From AP-15 sp963772965 (GTDB lineage: Bacteria; Pseudomonadota; Alphaproteobacteria; ATCC43930; CGMCC-115725), in contig CAVYZU010000011.1 in assembly GCA_963772965.1 (NCBI GenBank), positions 620,001 through 684,000 of the forward strand: a stretch of DNA of 64,000 bases. Reading direction: 5' to 3'. Shown here in pieces: positions 49,739 to 58,650 of this stretch. Position numbers and translations under genes: made by a program. The notes under the pieces are model-generated. The model ran no database searches, had not been told where the DNA came from, and saw only the letters and a program-made list of their open reading frames with translations. Positions within the stretch are counted from its first letter, which is position 1; every line of letters begins with the position of its first letter.

Positions 49739-52008
49739 GCGAAGCTCCAGCCGTCGTCAGCGGAACGCGGCGGTTACTCCGCCGGCTGCGCGATACAATG
49801 GCCGGTGCGGGAACCGCCCAGGAACGGTTGGATCGGATTGTCCGGATTGTTGCTGCGGAGATGAGCGCTGAAGTATGCTCCGCATACATCATGCGGGCCG
49901 GCGAGGTGCTTGAACTTTTCGCCACGGAAGGGTTGCGATCGGAAGCGGTCCACCGCACGCGGCTGCGCCTTGGGGAAGGCCTTGTCGGGCTAATCGGCGC
50001 TACCGCGAGGCCGCTGGCGCTGGCTGATGCGCGCTCGCATTCAGATTTCGTATATCGGCCGGAGACTGGTGAAGAGATATACCAGTCCTTGATGGGGGTG
50101 CCGATCCTGCGGGGCGGGAGAGTCCTCGGTGTGCTCGTGGTGCAGAACAGTAATCTTCGGCATTACGCCGAGGACGAAATCGAAATTCTGCAGACTATTG
50201 CAATGATCATTGCAGAAATGGTCGCCAGCGGAGAACTTATCAACCCACTTGAGATCGCTGAGAGCCGTTCCGGGGGCACCTTGCCGGTCAGATTGACCGG
50301 GGTCCGGCTCAACCCAGGGCTGGCGATCGGTCCAGCCGTGCTGCACGAACCGCGCCCTCTAATCCGCCAAGTCGTCGCCGAAGACGTTACGGCCGAAATA
50401 GAGCGCCTGCGCGAGGCGGTCGCGGCAATGCGCGATGCCATCGATCAATTAATCGCGGCGAGTGGCCACCTTGGGGGCGGCGAACATCGCGACATACTTG
50501 AAACCTACCGGATGTTTGCCGCGGATCGCGGCTGGGTGGCTCGCATCGCTGATACCATTCGCAGCGGTTTAACCGCCGAAGCGGCGGTGCAACAAATCCG
50601 CGACGAGACCAGTCGGCGCATGTCTCAGGCAAGTGATCCTTACTTGCGCGAGCGACTAGTCGATCTCGATGATCTCGCCAATCGTCTTCAACGCCATCTA
50701 TCGGAGCGCTCCCCCGACGCCTTGTTACCGGAAATGCCCGAGAAGTTTATCATGGTCGCCCGGGCGATAGGCCCAGCCGAATTGATGGATTACTTGAACG
50801 GGGGGATTAGCGGTTTGGTGCTTGAAGAAGGCTCGCCAACCGCGCATGTCGCGATCGTCGCTAGAGCCCTCGATATTCCGGTAGTCGGTCGCGTGGAGCA
50901 CGCAACAATCCGGATCGAGCCCGGCGACATCGTGATCGTCGATGGTGATCATGCCCAAATCCTGATCCGCCCTAGCGAGGACATTCGGCAATCGACGACA
51001 GCGGCGAGCGAGGTGCGGACACGCAAGCGCGCATTATATGAAAGCCTCCGCTGCAGTCCGGCTGTCACCCGCGATGGGGTCCCGATCAAGCTGATGCTGA
51101 ATGCCGGGTTGATGATGGATATGGCCCAATTGACATCAACCGGGGCCGAAGGAGTTGGGCTGTTTCGCACCGAGCTGCCGTTGATGGTGCGCGACACCTT
51201 CCCTGCCGTCGATGACCAGACCGAGTTCTATCGTCGCGTTTTGGAGCAGGCAGGTGAGCGTCCTGTGATCTTCCGCACGCTCGATATTGGCGGCGACAAG
51301 CTGTTACCTTATCTCGCCCATGCTGCGGAGGATAATCCCGCGATGGGCTGGCGAGCGATTCGGATCGGGCTCGATAGGCCGGCCATGCTGCGCGAGCAAT
51401 TGCGCGCTCTTATCAGAGCCGCCGAAGGCCGTCGGTTGCTTGTAAAATTTCCAATGATCGCCGAGGTGTCGGAACTCGAAGGCGCACGTGCCCTCCTCGA
51501 TCTGGAGCTAAAGAGAGCAGCTGAAGAGGGACGAGTGCTTCCGGCAACTGTCAAGGTCGGCGTTATGGTCGAGGTCCCAGCACTGTTGTGGCAGCTCCCC
51601 GGTCTCTGTAGACGAGTCGATTTTCTCTCGGTCGGAACCAATGACCTGGTGCAATTTCTATTTGCTTGTGATCGAGGCAATCCGCGGCTAGCTGACCGCT
51701 ACGACCCATTATCGGCACCGATGTTGAAGCTGCTGCGCGAAATTGTGGCCGAGGCTGGGGCTGCCTCGGTACCTCTTAGTATGTGCGGAGAGATGGCGGC
51801 GAATCCGATCGAGGCGATGGTCTTAATTGCCCTCGGATTTCGCACCTTGTCGATGGCGGCCATGGCGATTGGCTCGGTTAAGGCGATGATCCGAACCTTG
51901 GACGTGTCCGCCATCGCTGACTATGTCAATGAAATTGGCGCCCGAACAGATCATTCGCTCAAATCGAAATTCGAAGCTTACGCCCGCGACCATTGTATTA
52001 GCATTTGA
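49720..52008 (+). CDS. ptsP: PEP-protein phosphotransferase, nitrogen PTS enzyme I
   Basis: EI-Ntr starts the regulatory nitrogen phosphotransferase chain by phosphorylating NPr from PEP. The 762-residue protein has a GAF domain (about 25-170, MSAEVCSAYIMRAGEVLELF), an enzyme-I N domain, the swivelling phosphohistidine domain with the active His at about 375 (LEEGSPTAHVAIVARALDIP), and the PEP-binding TIM barrel (GVGLFRTELPLMVRDTFPAV, PVIFRTLDIGGDKLLPYL, FLSVGTNDLVQFLFACDR, SMCGEMAANP with the catalytic Cys). The GAF domain distinguishes it from sugar EI. Start: ATG 49720, or ATG 49735, which overlaps the preceding stop as ATGA. No ptsN or ptsO is in the window. Confidence 0.94.
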   Translation: MARPRMSEAPAVVSGTRRLLRRLRDTMAGAGTAQERLDRIVRIVAAEMSAEVCSAYIMRAGEVLELFATEGLRSEAVHRTRLRLGEGLVGLIGATARPLALADARSHSDFVYRPETGEEIYQSLMGVPILRGGRVLGVLVVQNSNLRHYAEDEIEILQTIAMIIAEMVASGELINPLEIAESRSGGTLPVRLTGVRLNPGLAIGPAVLHEPRPLIRQVVAEDVTAEIERLREAVAAMRDAIDQLIAASGHLGGGEHRDILETYRMFAADRGWVARIADTIRSGLTAEAAVQQIRDETSRRMSQASDPYLRERLVDLDDLANRLQRHLSERSPDALLPEMPEKFIMVARAIGPAELMDYLNGGISGLVLEEGSPTAHVAIVARALDIPVVGRVEHATIRIEPGDIVIVDGDHAQILIRPSEDIRQSTTAASEVRTRKRALYESLRCSPAVTRDGVPIKLMLNAGLMMDMAQLTSTGAEGVGLFRTELPLMVRDTFPAVDDQTEFYRRVLEQAGERPVIFRTLDIGGDKLLPYLAHAAEDNPAMGWRAIRIGLDRPAMLREQLRALIRAAEGRRLLVKFPMIAEVSELEGARALLDLELKRAAEEGRVLPATVKVGVMVEVPALLWQLPGLCRRVDFLSVGTNDLVQFLFACDRGNPRLADRYDPLSAPMLKLLREIVAEAGAASVPLSMCGEMAANPIEAMVLIALGFRTLSMAAMAIGSVKAMIRTLDVSAIADYVNEIGARTDHSLKSKFEAYARDHCISI

Positions 52009-52186
52009 GGGGTGGGCCCATAATACTCTCGACGCGCTCAAAATTGTGCCGATGAAATTGAGTTCAAACCTAGTGAGCGGCTGGCAAAGAGGGCCGACAA
52101 TTCCGATTGTCACTTCTGGCCCGCGCTAGTCGTGATTGGACGCCAGTTCGCTCTTTGCTACTCTGTTCTGAGACCAACTTGAGAAG

Positions 52187-53383
52187 ATGCCATTGTTCCA
52201 GCGGATCAGATCCCCCTGTGCAGAGGATGAGGCGGAAGCGGCCGCCGCATCTCCGCCCGCAGCAGAATCCGTTGGCGATTTGTTCCGAGGGCAGCGCACT
52301 GAGATGGGACTCAATCTGCGGCAAATCGCTGCGGCTCTGAAGATCAAACCCGCTTATCTTAGAGCGATCGAAGAGGGGCATCCCGACCAGCTTCCCGGCG
52401 CGCCCTACGCGGTCGGTTTTGTACGCTCGTATAGCAATTATCTCGGGCTCGATAGCGCCGAGGTCTTGCGTCGATTTAAACTTGAAGCAGCCGGACTCGA
52501 TGCCAAGCCTGACCTCACCTTCCCAATGCCTTTGGGCGAGCACGGCGTGCCGGCCGGCGGGATACTGATTGTTGCTGCTATATTGGCCATCTGCGGCTAT
52601 GGCATGTGGTATTATCTTTCTACAACGCATCGAATGTCGCCCGAAAAGGTAGCCGAGGTTCCGGCCGGACTGCTGGAGCCAACATCGAGGTTGGATCCGG
52701 CGTCTAAATCGCCGCCAGCCAAATCTGCCGAAACCGCAGCTCACGGCGTTGTAACAGCCGTCACCGCGAGCCCCGCTAAGCTGCCGGCGGAAGTGATTGG
52801 GGCCGGCGAACCATCCCCTCGATCCGATTCGTCCGCGATACCCTCAGCTTCTGAGGCAAAAGCTTCAGCGGCGGCAACATCGCTGTCGGTCCTTTTGTCC
52901 GGCGCTCCTGCCCCGACAGCGTTGCCGTCGACAGGCCCGGCTGCGGCGCTATCGTCAGACGGTGAAGCACGACCTCAAACGGAAGCTGTGTCAGCCGCGG
53001 TTTCGGAAGCGAACGGACCAGCTCCAAATACAATCGCGTCGACCCGGCCCGTCAGCTCAGCCCCTACGCCGCAAAACGTCTCTGCCACACCCGTGAACGC
53101 CGGCGTTGATCAGGCTTCCCGGATCACGCTGCGAGCGAATGCAACCAGTTGGGTTCAGATTCGCGGTCCCGACCGCTCGGTACTGTTCACCGGATTCCTC
53201 AAACAGGGGGATGCTTACAATGTACCCGACCGGCCAGGACTATCGATGCGAACCGGCAACGCTGGCGGTCTTGACGTTCTGGTGGACGGGAAGAATGTAC
53301 CTGCGCTCGGTCCGATCGGCGCTGTGCGCAACATAGCACTCGATCCTCAATCGCTGATGGCCCAGGGCTTGGCGCACAATTGA
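52187..53383 (+). CDS. RodZ-like helix-turn-helix membrane protein
   Basis: A 398-residue protein with a cytoplasmic HTH_25 domain (about 27-95, DLFRGQRTEMGLNLRQIAAA, IKPAYLRAIEEGHPDQLPGA, PYAVGFVRSYSNYLGLD), one transmembrane helix (about 124-146, GGILIVAAILAICGYGMWYY), a long Ala/Ser/Pro-rich periplasmic linker (about 155-300) and a C-terminal DUF4115 domain (ITLRANATSWVQIRGPDRSV, KQGDAYNVPDRPGLSMRTGN). This is the RodZ architecture, linked to MreB-based cell shape. It lies between ptsP and ispG, where alphaproteobacteria commonly have it. Confidence 0.85.
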   Translation: MPLFQRIRSPCAEDEAEAAAASPPAAESVGDLFRGQRTEMGLNLRQIAAALKIKPAYLRAIEEGHPDQLPGAPYAVGFVRSYSNYLGLDSAEVLRRFKLEAAGLDAKPDLTFPMPLGEHGVPAGGILIVAAILAICGYGMWYYLSTTHRMSPEKVAEVPAGLLEPTSRLDPASKSPPAKSAETAAHGVVTAVTASPAKLPAEVIGAGEPSPRSDSSAIPSASEAKASAAATSLSVLLSGAPAPTALPSTGPAAALSSDGEARPQTEAVSAAVSEANGPAPNTIASTRPVSSAPTPQNVSATPVNAGVDQASRITLRANATSWVQIRGPDRSVLFTGFLKQGDAYNVPDRPGLSMRTGNAGGLDVLVDGKNVPALGPIGAVRNIALDPQSLMAQGLAHN

Positions 53384-53464
53384 GGTCTGCTTCCCGCAGT
53401 CGCTTCTTTTTCGCGCCGTTCGAACACTCTATATCCCAGACACTATCATCGTGTGAGGTCGAGG

Positions 53465-54598
53465 ATGAGCCTAAGGCCCTACCGTGACATTGATCGCCGC
53501 AAGTGCCGCAAGATTTACGTAGGCAAGGTGCCGGTGGGCGGTGACGCTCCGATCACAGTGCAATCGATGACCAACACGGTCACCAGCGATGTAAAAGCGA
53601 CCGTCGCACAAATCCAGGCGCTCGAGCAGGCCGGCGCAGACATTGTACGCGTTTCCTGCCCAGACCAAGAATCAGCGATAGCGCTCAAGGAAATCGTGCG
53701 CAAGACGACAGTGCCGATCGTCGCCGATATTCATTTTCATTATAAGAGGGCAATCGAGGCCGCCGAGAGTGGTGCTGCCTGTTTGCGTATTAATCCCGGC
53801 AACATTGGATCGTCGGCGCGGGTGCGGGAGGTGATCAAGGCCGCCAAGGATCATGGCTGCTCGATGCGCATCGGCGTCAATGCCGGATCGCTCGAACGCG
53901 ACCTCTTGGAGCGATTTGGCGAGCCCTGCCCCGAGGCCATGGTCGAGAGCGCCCTGACTCACGCCAAGATTTTGGAAGACAACGATTTTTTCGAGTTCAA
54001 GATTTCCTGCAAGGCTTCCGACGTATTTCTTGCCGTAGCAGCTTATCAACAGCTCGCCGAAGCCTGCGATTATCCTCTCCATCTCGGGATTACCGAGGCC
54101 GGGGGATTGCGCAGCGGCACGATCAAATCTTCGATTGGTCTCGGGATGCTGCTCTGGTCCGGAATTGGCGACACGATCCGTATATCGCTCTCGGCAGACC
54201 CCGTCGAGGAGGTGAAGGCGGGCTTCGAAATCCTCAAATCGCTCAATTTGCGGCGTCGCGGTGTGACTGTGATCTCCTGCCCGTCCTGCGCACGGCAGCA
54301 GTTTGAGGTCATCAAGACGGTTGAGCGGCTCGAGGAACGGCTGGCACATATCACGACGCCACTAACCGTCTCGGTAATCGGCTGCGTTGTGAATGGTCCC
54401 GGCGAGGCTCGCGAGACGGATGTCGGCTTTACCGGAGGCGGCAACGGCACACATCAAGTCTATATAAGCGGTGTTACCGACCACCGGCTGAAAGACGCAG
54501 ACATCGTTGATCATCTGGTGGAGCTCGTTGAGAAGAAAGCGGCCGAAATCGAGGCTCAGAGAAGCCAAGTCAGGCCAATACTTGAACCCGCTCAGTGA
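53465..54598 (+). CDS. ispG: (E)-4-hydroxy-3-methylbut-2-enyl-diphosphate synthase
   Basis: IspG (GcpE) carries out the penultimate step of the MEP isoprenoid pathway with a 4Fe-4S cluster. I start at ATG 53465 (MSLRPYRDIDRRKCRKIYVG). The TIM-barrel part contains PITVQSMTNTVTSDVKATVA and IVADIHFHYKRAIEAAESGA; the C-terminal ferredoxin-like part provides the cluster Cys in VISCPSCARQQFEV and SVIGCVVNGPGEARETDVGF. Length (377 aa) is normal for the bacterial short form. It lies upstream of hisS, the classic neighbour. Confidence 0.95.
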   Translation: MSLRPYRDIDRRKCRKIYVGKVPVGGDAPITVQSMTNTVTSDVKATVAQIQALEQAGADIVRVSCPDQESAIALKEIVRKTTVPIVADIHFHYKRAIEAAESGAACLRINPGNIGSSARVREVIKAAKDHGCSMRIGVNAGSLERDLLERFGEPCPEAMVESALTHAKILEDNDFFEFKISCKASDVFLAVAAYQQLAEACDYPLHLGITEAGGLRSGTIKSSIGLGMLLWSGIGDTIRISLSADPVEEVKAGFEILKSLNLRRRGVTVISCPSCARQQFEVIKTVERLEERLAHITTPLTVSVIGCVVNGPGEARETDVGFTGGGNGTHQVYISGVTDHRLKDADIVDHLVELVEKKAAEIEAQRSQVRPILEPAQ

Positions 54599-54691
54599 GA
54601 TCGAATGAAGAAGGTCCCTCCTGACGTCGCTCACGTGAGTCGTACTCAAGTTTGCGATCGCATAAAAAGATAGAGTTCTAACGGTGTAGGT

Positions 54692-55940
54692 ATGCCGCTT
54701 CTGCAGCCGGTGCGCGGAACCCAGGACCTTCTACCCGAGGCAACGCGCCGTCATCGACAGATAAAAGAAGCGGCGAGAACGATGGCAGAACTTTACGGAT
54801 TTGCGGAAATCGCAACGCCGATCTTCGAATTTACGGAAGTATTCGCTCGTCCGATCGGTGAAACCACGGACATAGTTTCGAAGGAGATGTATACCTTCGA
54901 GGATCGGGGCGGCGAAGAGATCGCGTTGCGACCGGAGAATACGGCGGGCGTGGTCCGGTCGATCCTCTCTAACGGGCTGGTTCAGAGCGCGCCACTCAAA
55001 TTTTTCTACGAAGGCCCGATGTTCCGGTACGAACGGCCGCAAAAAGGGCGGTTTCGCCAGTTCCATCAGATCGGCGTCGAACTGATCGGTGTGGCACAGC
55101 CGCAGGCCGATATTGAGGTCATCGCCCTCGGCTGCCGCGTGCTCCGTGCTCTTGGCGTCGAAAACCGCGCCGTCCTGGAGATTAACACGCTTGGCGATTT
55201 TGAAAGTCGAGCTTCGTATCGTCAAGCATTGACATCGTATTTTTCGGCCCATCTTTCTGAGTTGTCTCAAGATAGTGTGCGCCGGCTTGAACGGAATCCA
55301 TTACGCATTCTTGACTCGAAGGCCGAGAGCGATAAACGTATTGTAGCGGACGCCCCGTCCTTCGCAAAACACTTGAACCTGGAGTTCGCAAGAATTTTTC
55401 GCGAGGGTTCGCGACGGGTTGGACGCATTGGGTATCGATTATCGGATTAACCCGCGTCTTGTACGCGGACTCGATTACTACACGCATACAGCTTTTGAGT
55501 TCGTAACCTCGGAGCTCGGAGCGCAAGGCACCGTCATGGGCGGGGGACGTTATGACGGATTGGTCGAGCTGATGGGTGGTCCTGCACTGCCCGGCGTCGG
55601 CTGGGCAGCCGGCATCGAGCGGCTCGCCATGCTGATCGACGAGCCGCCGATCCCTCCCCGGCCGATAGCGATGGTTCCCATCGGGGAAGCGGGGGAACGA
55701 GTTGCGGGGAAAATCGCGGAGGATCTTCGATCGGGTGGTTACGTTGTTGATTTGGGGTATTCCGGCAATCTCGCCCGGCGCATGCGGCGAGCAGATCGGA
55801 TCAAGGCTCGCGCCGCGGTGCTGATCGGCGAAGATGAAGTCGTGCGCGGCACGGCGACATTGCGCGATCTCGACAGCGGTGCGCAATGCAGCGTAGCGAT
55901 TGCCGAGCTACCGGCCGCGCTAGCGGGTTTGATGCGCTGA
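54692..55940 (+). pseudogene. hisS: Histidyl-tRNA synthetase, single-base frameshift
   Basis: HisRS charges tRNA-His and is indispensable. The first 231 codons (MPLLQPVRGTQDLLPEATRR, motif 2 MFRYERPQKGRFRQFHQIGV) are normal. One extra T at 55385/55386 then breaks the frame. Dropping it restores LESQEFFARVRDGLDALG and the histidine-A signature LVRGLDYYTHTAFEF, motif 3 (GVGWAAGIERLAMLI) and the anticodon-binding domain to TGA 55938-55940. As written, the protein stops at 55450, before motif 3 and could not function. No second hisS is in the window. Because the gene should be essential, an error in the assembled sequence is the first explanation; a second copy elsewhere is the other. Confidence 0.9.
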
Positions 55941-55950
55941 GGCGAGCAGT

Positions 55951-57030
55951 TTGGAAGCCGGCATCGAGTTGCGTCTGCAACAGCTGGTTCGACGGCATGC
56001 GGAACTGCGCGCCGCTCTAAGCGGTGGCAGGCTGGGCGGCTCGGAATTCGCCAGGCTCTCGAGAGAGTTTAGCGAGCTCATTCCGATCGTCGAAGAAGTG
56101 GGAACGCTCGATCGAGCCCGACAGGAAATTGCCTCGCTAACTGAGATGGCTCGATCAGCAGACGACCCCGATCTGAAAGCGCTAGCGCAGGAGGAACTGC
56201 GCGGATTGCAGGAGCGACTCCCCGGTCTCGAGAACAAGGTGAAACTCAGCTTGCTCCCAAAGGATGACGATGACGAACGCAACGCCATTCTGGAAGTCCG
56301 GGCCGGCACAGGGGGGGAAGAGGCCGCACTTTTTGCCGCCGAGCTGTTCCGCATGTACCAGCGATACGCGGCGTTACATGGCTGGCGCTTTGAGATTCTA
56401 GACCTGTCCGAGACTGGGCTCGGGGGGTTCAAGGAGGCGACCGCCTCGATAGCCGGGCGCAATGTGTTCGCCCGGCTGAAATTCGAGTTGGGCGTTCATC
56501 GTGTTCAACGCGTGCCGGAGACCGAGGCGGGCGGACGCATTCACACCTCGGCGGCTACCGTTGCGGTATTGCCGGAGGCCGAGGAGGTCGATGTCAGGAT
56601 TGATGACAAGGACTTGCGCATCGACGTATTCCGCGCCAGCGGCCCCGGGGGTCAGTCGGTCAATACGACCGATAGCGCCGTTCGGGTCACTCACCTGCCA
56701 ACGGGGCTGGTCGTCATTCAGCAGGACGAGAAATCACAGCACAAAAACAAGGCGCGAGCAATGAAAGTGCTGCGCTCTAGGTTGTACGAAATGGAAAGGC
56801 AGGCGCGCGACAGCGCCCGCGCCGCTCAACGGAAAAGCCAAGTCGGGAGTGGCGACAGATCGGAGCGCATCAGGACGTATAACTTTCCACAAGGCCGGGT
56901 CACCGACCATCGGATCAATTTGACTCTTTACAAGATTGACAAGGTGATATCCGGAGAAGCGCTTGACGAAATCATCGACGCGATTCTCGCCGAGGACCAG
57001 GCGACCAGATTGGCGTCCGTGGAGGGCTAA
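55951..57030 (+). CDS. prfA: Peptide chain release factor 1
   Basis: RF1 recognises UAA and UAG and triggers peptide release. The 359-residue protein contains the codon-recognition region (EVDVRIDDKDLRIDVFRASG), the catalytic GGQ at about 233-235 (GPGGQSVNTTDSAVRVTHL) and FPQGRVTDHRINLTLYKID near the C-terminus. It starts at TTG 55951 with GAGG seven bases before, 10 bp after hisS. It is followed 7 bp later by prmC, whose product methylates the Gln of GGQ, so the pair is functionally linked. Confidence 0.95.
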   Translation: MEAGIELRLQQLVRRHAELRAALSGGRLGGSEFARLSREFSELIPIVEEVGTLDRARQEIASLTEMARSADDPDLKALAQEELRGLQERLPGLENKVKLSLLPKDDDDERNAILEVRAGTGGEEAALFAAELFRMYQRYAALHGWRFEILDLSETGLGGFKEATASIAGRNVFARLKFELGVHRVQRVPETEAGGRIHTSAATVAVLPEAEEVDVRIDDKDLRIDVFRASGPGGQSVNTTDSAVRVTHLPTGLVVIQQDEKSQHKNKARAMKVLRSRLYEMERQARDSARAAQRKSQVGSGDRSERIRTYNFPQGRVTDHRINLTLYKIDKVISGEALDEIIDAILAEDQATRLASVEG

Positions 57031-57037
57031 GTAAGTG

Positions 57038-57893
57038 ATGACGGCCACCCTAAGCTCGCTCCTTGCCGAGGCGGCCGCGGCCTTGTCCAAGTCGGGCCAC
57101 GTTGAGCCGCGGCGCCGAGCCCGCCAGGTGATTGGCGGCACCTTGGGAACTCGAGTCAGCCGAATTGCTGCTATACGGCGACCATGTGCTTGATGACGTC
57201 CAGGCCGAGCAGTTGCGTGATCACACCAAACGGCTCACGGCAGGCGAGCCGCTCAGCCGGATATTGGGCAGGCGTGAGTTTTGGGGGCTCAATTTCGAAT
57301 TGACCGCTGAGACTCTCGATCCGCGGCCGGAGAGCGAGACCATTGTCGAGGCGGTGTTGGGGCGCGTCGACCGTAAGGCTCCGCTTCGGCTCCTCGATTT
57401 GGGCACCGGATCGGGTTGTCTCTTATTGGCGCTGCTTTCAGAATTGCCCGCTGCCTCTGGCGTGGGTGTAGATCTTTCGTTTGGCGCCGCCGCCGCCGCC
57501 CGGCACAACGCTCAATTGTTGGGGCTCGCCGCGGAAGCCCGGTTTTTCGTCGGCAATTGGGGCAGCGCGCTCGCCGGACGGTTTGATGTCATAATCGCGA
57601 ATCCTCCTTACGTTGCGACCGCGGCACTGGCCGAGTTGCCGTCCGAGGTCAGCAGATACGATCCCAATCTCGCGCTTGATGGGGGCGACGATGGGCTATC
57701 CGCCTACCGCAGAATTGCCGCGGACATTTCTGACTTAATGGCGCCGCGGGCGCTACTCGCAGTGGAAGTCGGGACAGGCCAAGCCTCTGGCGTTGCGTCT
57801 ATATTCAACAGCAATCAGCTATTTGTTCAAGCGATCGAGCGGGATTTTGCGGGCCATCAGCGCTGTCTCATAGCGGGCCAAGGCCCGAGTTAA
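57038..57893 (+). pseudogene. prmC: Release-factor glutamine methyltransferase, single-base frameshift
   Basis: PrmC methylates the Gln of the GGQ motif of RF1/RF2. ATG 57038 opens MTATLSSLLAEAAAALSKSG and EPRRRARQVIGGTLG. An extra A at 57148/57149 then breaks the frame. Restoring it gives LESAELLLYGDHVLDDVQAE, followed by GEPLSRILGRREFWGLNFEL, RLLDLGTGSGCLLLALLSEL (SAM motif) and the catalytic NPPY in IIANPPYVATAALAELP, ending at 57893. As written, the methyltransferase domain could only be made from an internal start near 57132. The gene follows prfA by 7 bp. The lesion is the same kind as in hisS and clpB, so a sequence error is likely. Confidence 0.85.
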
Positions 57894-58086
57894 CCTTTGA
57901 GCGCCCCCACCATCAAAAAAACCTTGGAATGTGCTACCGGCGCGTCTACGGTGGTAATGAAGCGATTTTGACGCTACGCAGGCAAGCGTAAAGACACGCG
58001 ATGCCTTGCTGGAGATCGTTGAGGGGACGACGAACGCTCCGATCGGACTCAAATCCGATATTATCCACGATTACTAGATAGGTGTC

Positions 58087-58494
58087 ATGAGACCAGGTCC
58101 AAACAAGCGATCACGCGGTCGCAATAATGGCAACAATCCGCATCACAATCGGCCGCGGATGCCGCACCGAATTCAAACTTTCGACAGTAATGGCCCAAAC
58201 GTCAAAATTCGAGGGAACGCCTATCAGGTCTTTGAACGATATGTGGCCTTGGCTCGCGAAGCCGCCGCGAGCGGTGATCGGATCGCCGCCGAGAACCTGT
58301 ACCAGCATGCCGAGCATTACTTCCGCGTAATGAATGCAAATGGAGACGCCAATCAGCATGGTGCTCCGCGACCAATGACGCCCGCGGACATCGAGATGAA
58401 CGAATCGGAAGCGGTAAACGGCGAGATCGAGGACGACGCGCACCACGCATCTTTGCCCACGGCATCAAGCGAAGATCAGCCCTCACGTTTTTAA
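58087..58494 (+). CDS. DUF4167 family protein
   Basis: A 135-residue alphaproteobacterial protein of unknown function. The basic N-terminus (MRPGPNKRSRGRNNGNNPHH) is followed by the conserved core IQTFDSNGPNVKIRGNAYQV, FERYVALAREAAASGDRIAA and ENLYQHAEHYFRVMNANGD, then an acidic disordered tail. The Arg/Asn-rich start suggests RNA binding, which is inference. Its place after prmC and before clpB is the usual one in this class. The 193 bp before it carry no gene I can support. Confidence 0.9.
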   Translation: MRPGPNKRSRGRNNGNNPHHNRPRMPHRIQTFDSNGPNVKIRGNAYQVFERYVALAREAAASGDRIAAENLYQHAEHYFRVMNANGDANQHGAPRPMTPADIEMNESEAVNGEIEDDAHHASLPTASSEDQPSRF

Positions 58495-58558
58495 TATCCG
58501 GCACCGCTGCCAGTCACGCCGCGCAAGCGATGGCATGACCGCTCTTCCCGCGGGCGGG

Positions 58559-58587
58559 GTTGCCTGACCCTTCCCTAACGCCATATA
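58559..58587 (+). promoter_or_regulatory. Possible heat-shock-type promoter of clpB
   Basis: GTTGCCT (58559-58565) and CCATAT (58581-58586), spaced about 15-18 bp, lie 65 bp before the clpB ATG and loosely resemble the alphaproteobacterial RpoH consensus (CTTG... and C-C-TAT-T). The match is weak. Confidence 0.25.
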
Positions 58588-58650
58588 CGCGCATGAGGGA
58601 TCGCGGCTGCCGCCTTTTGGGGCACTGCGGGTGGCTCATCGGAGCGTGTC

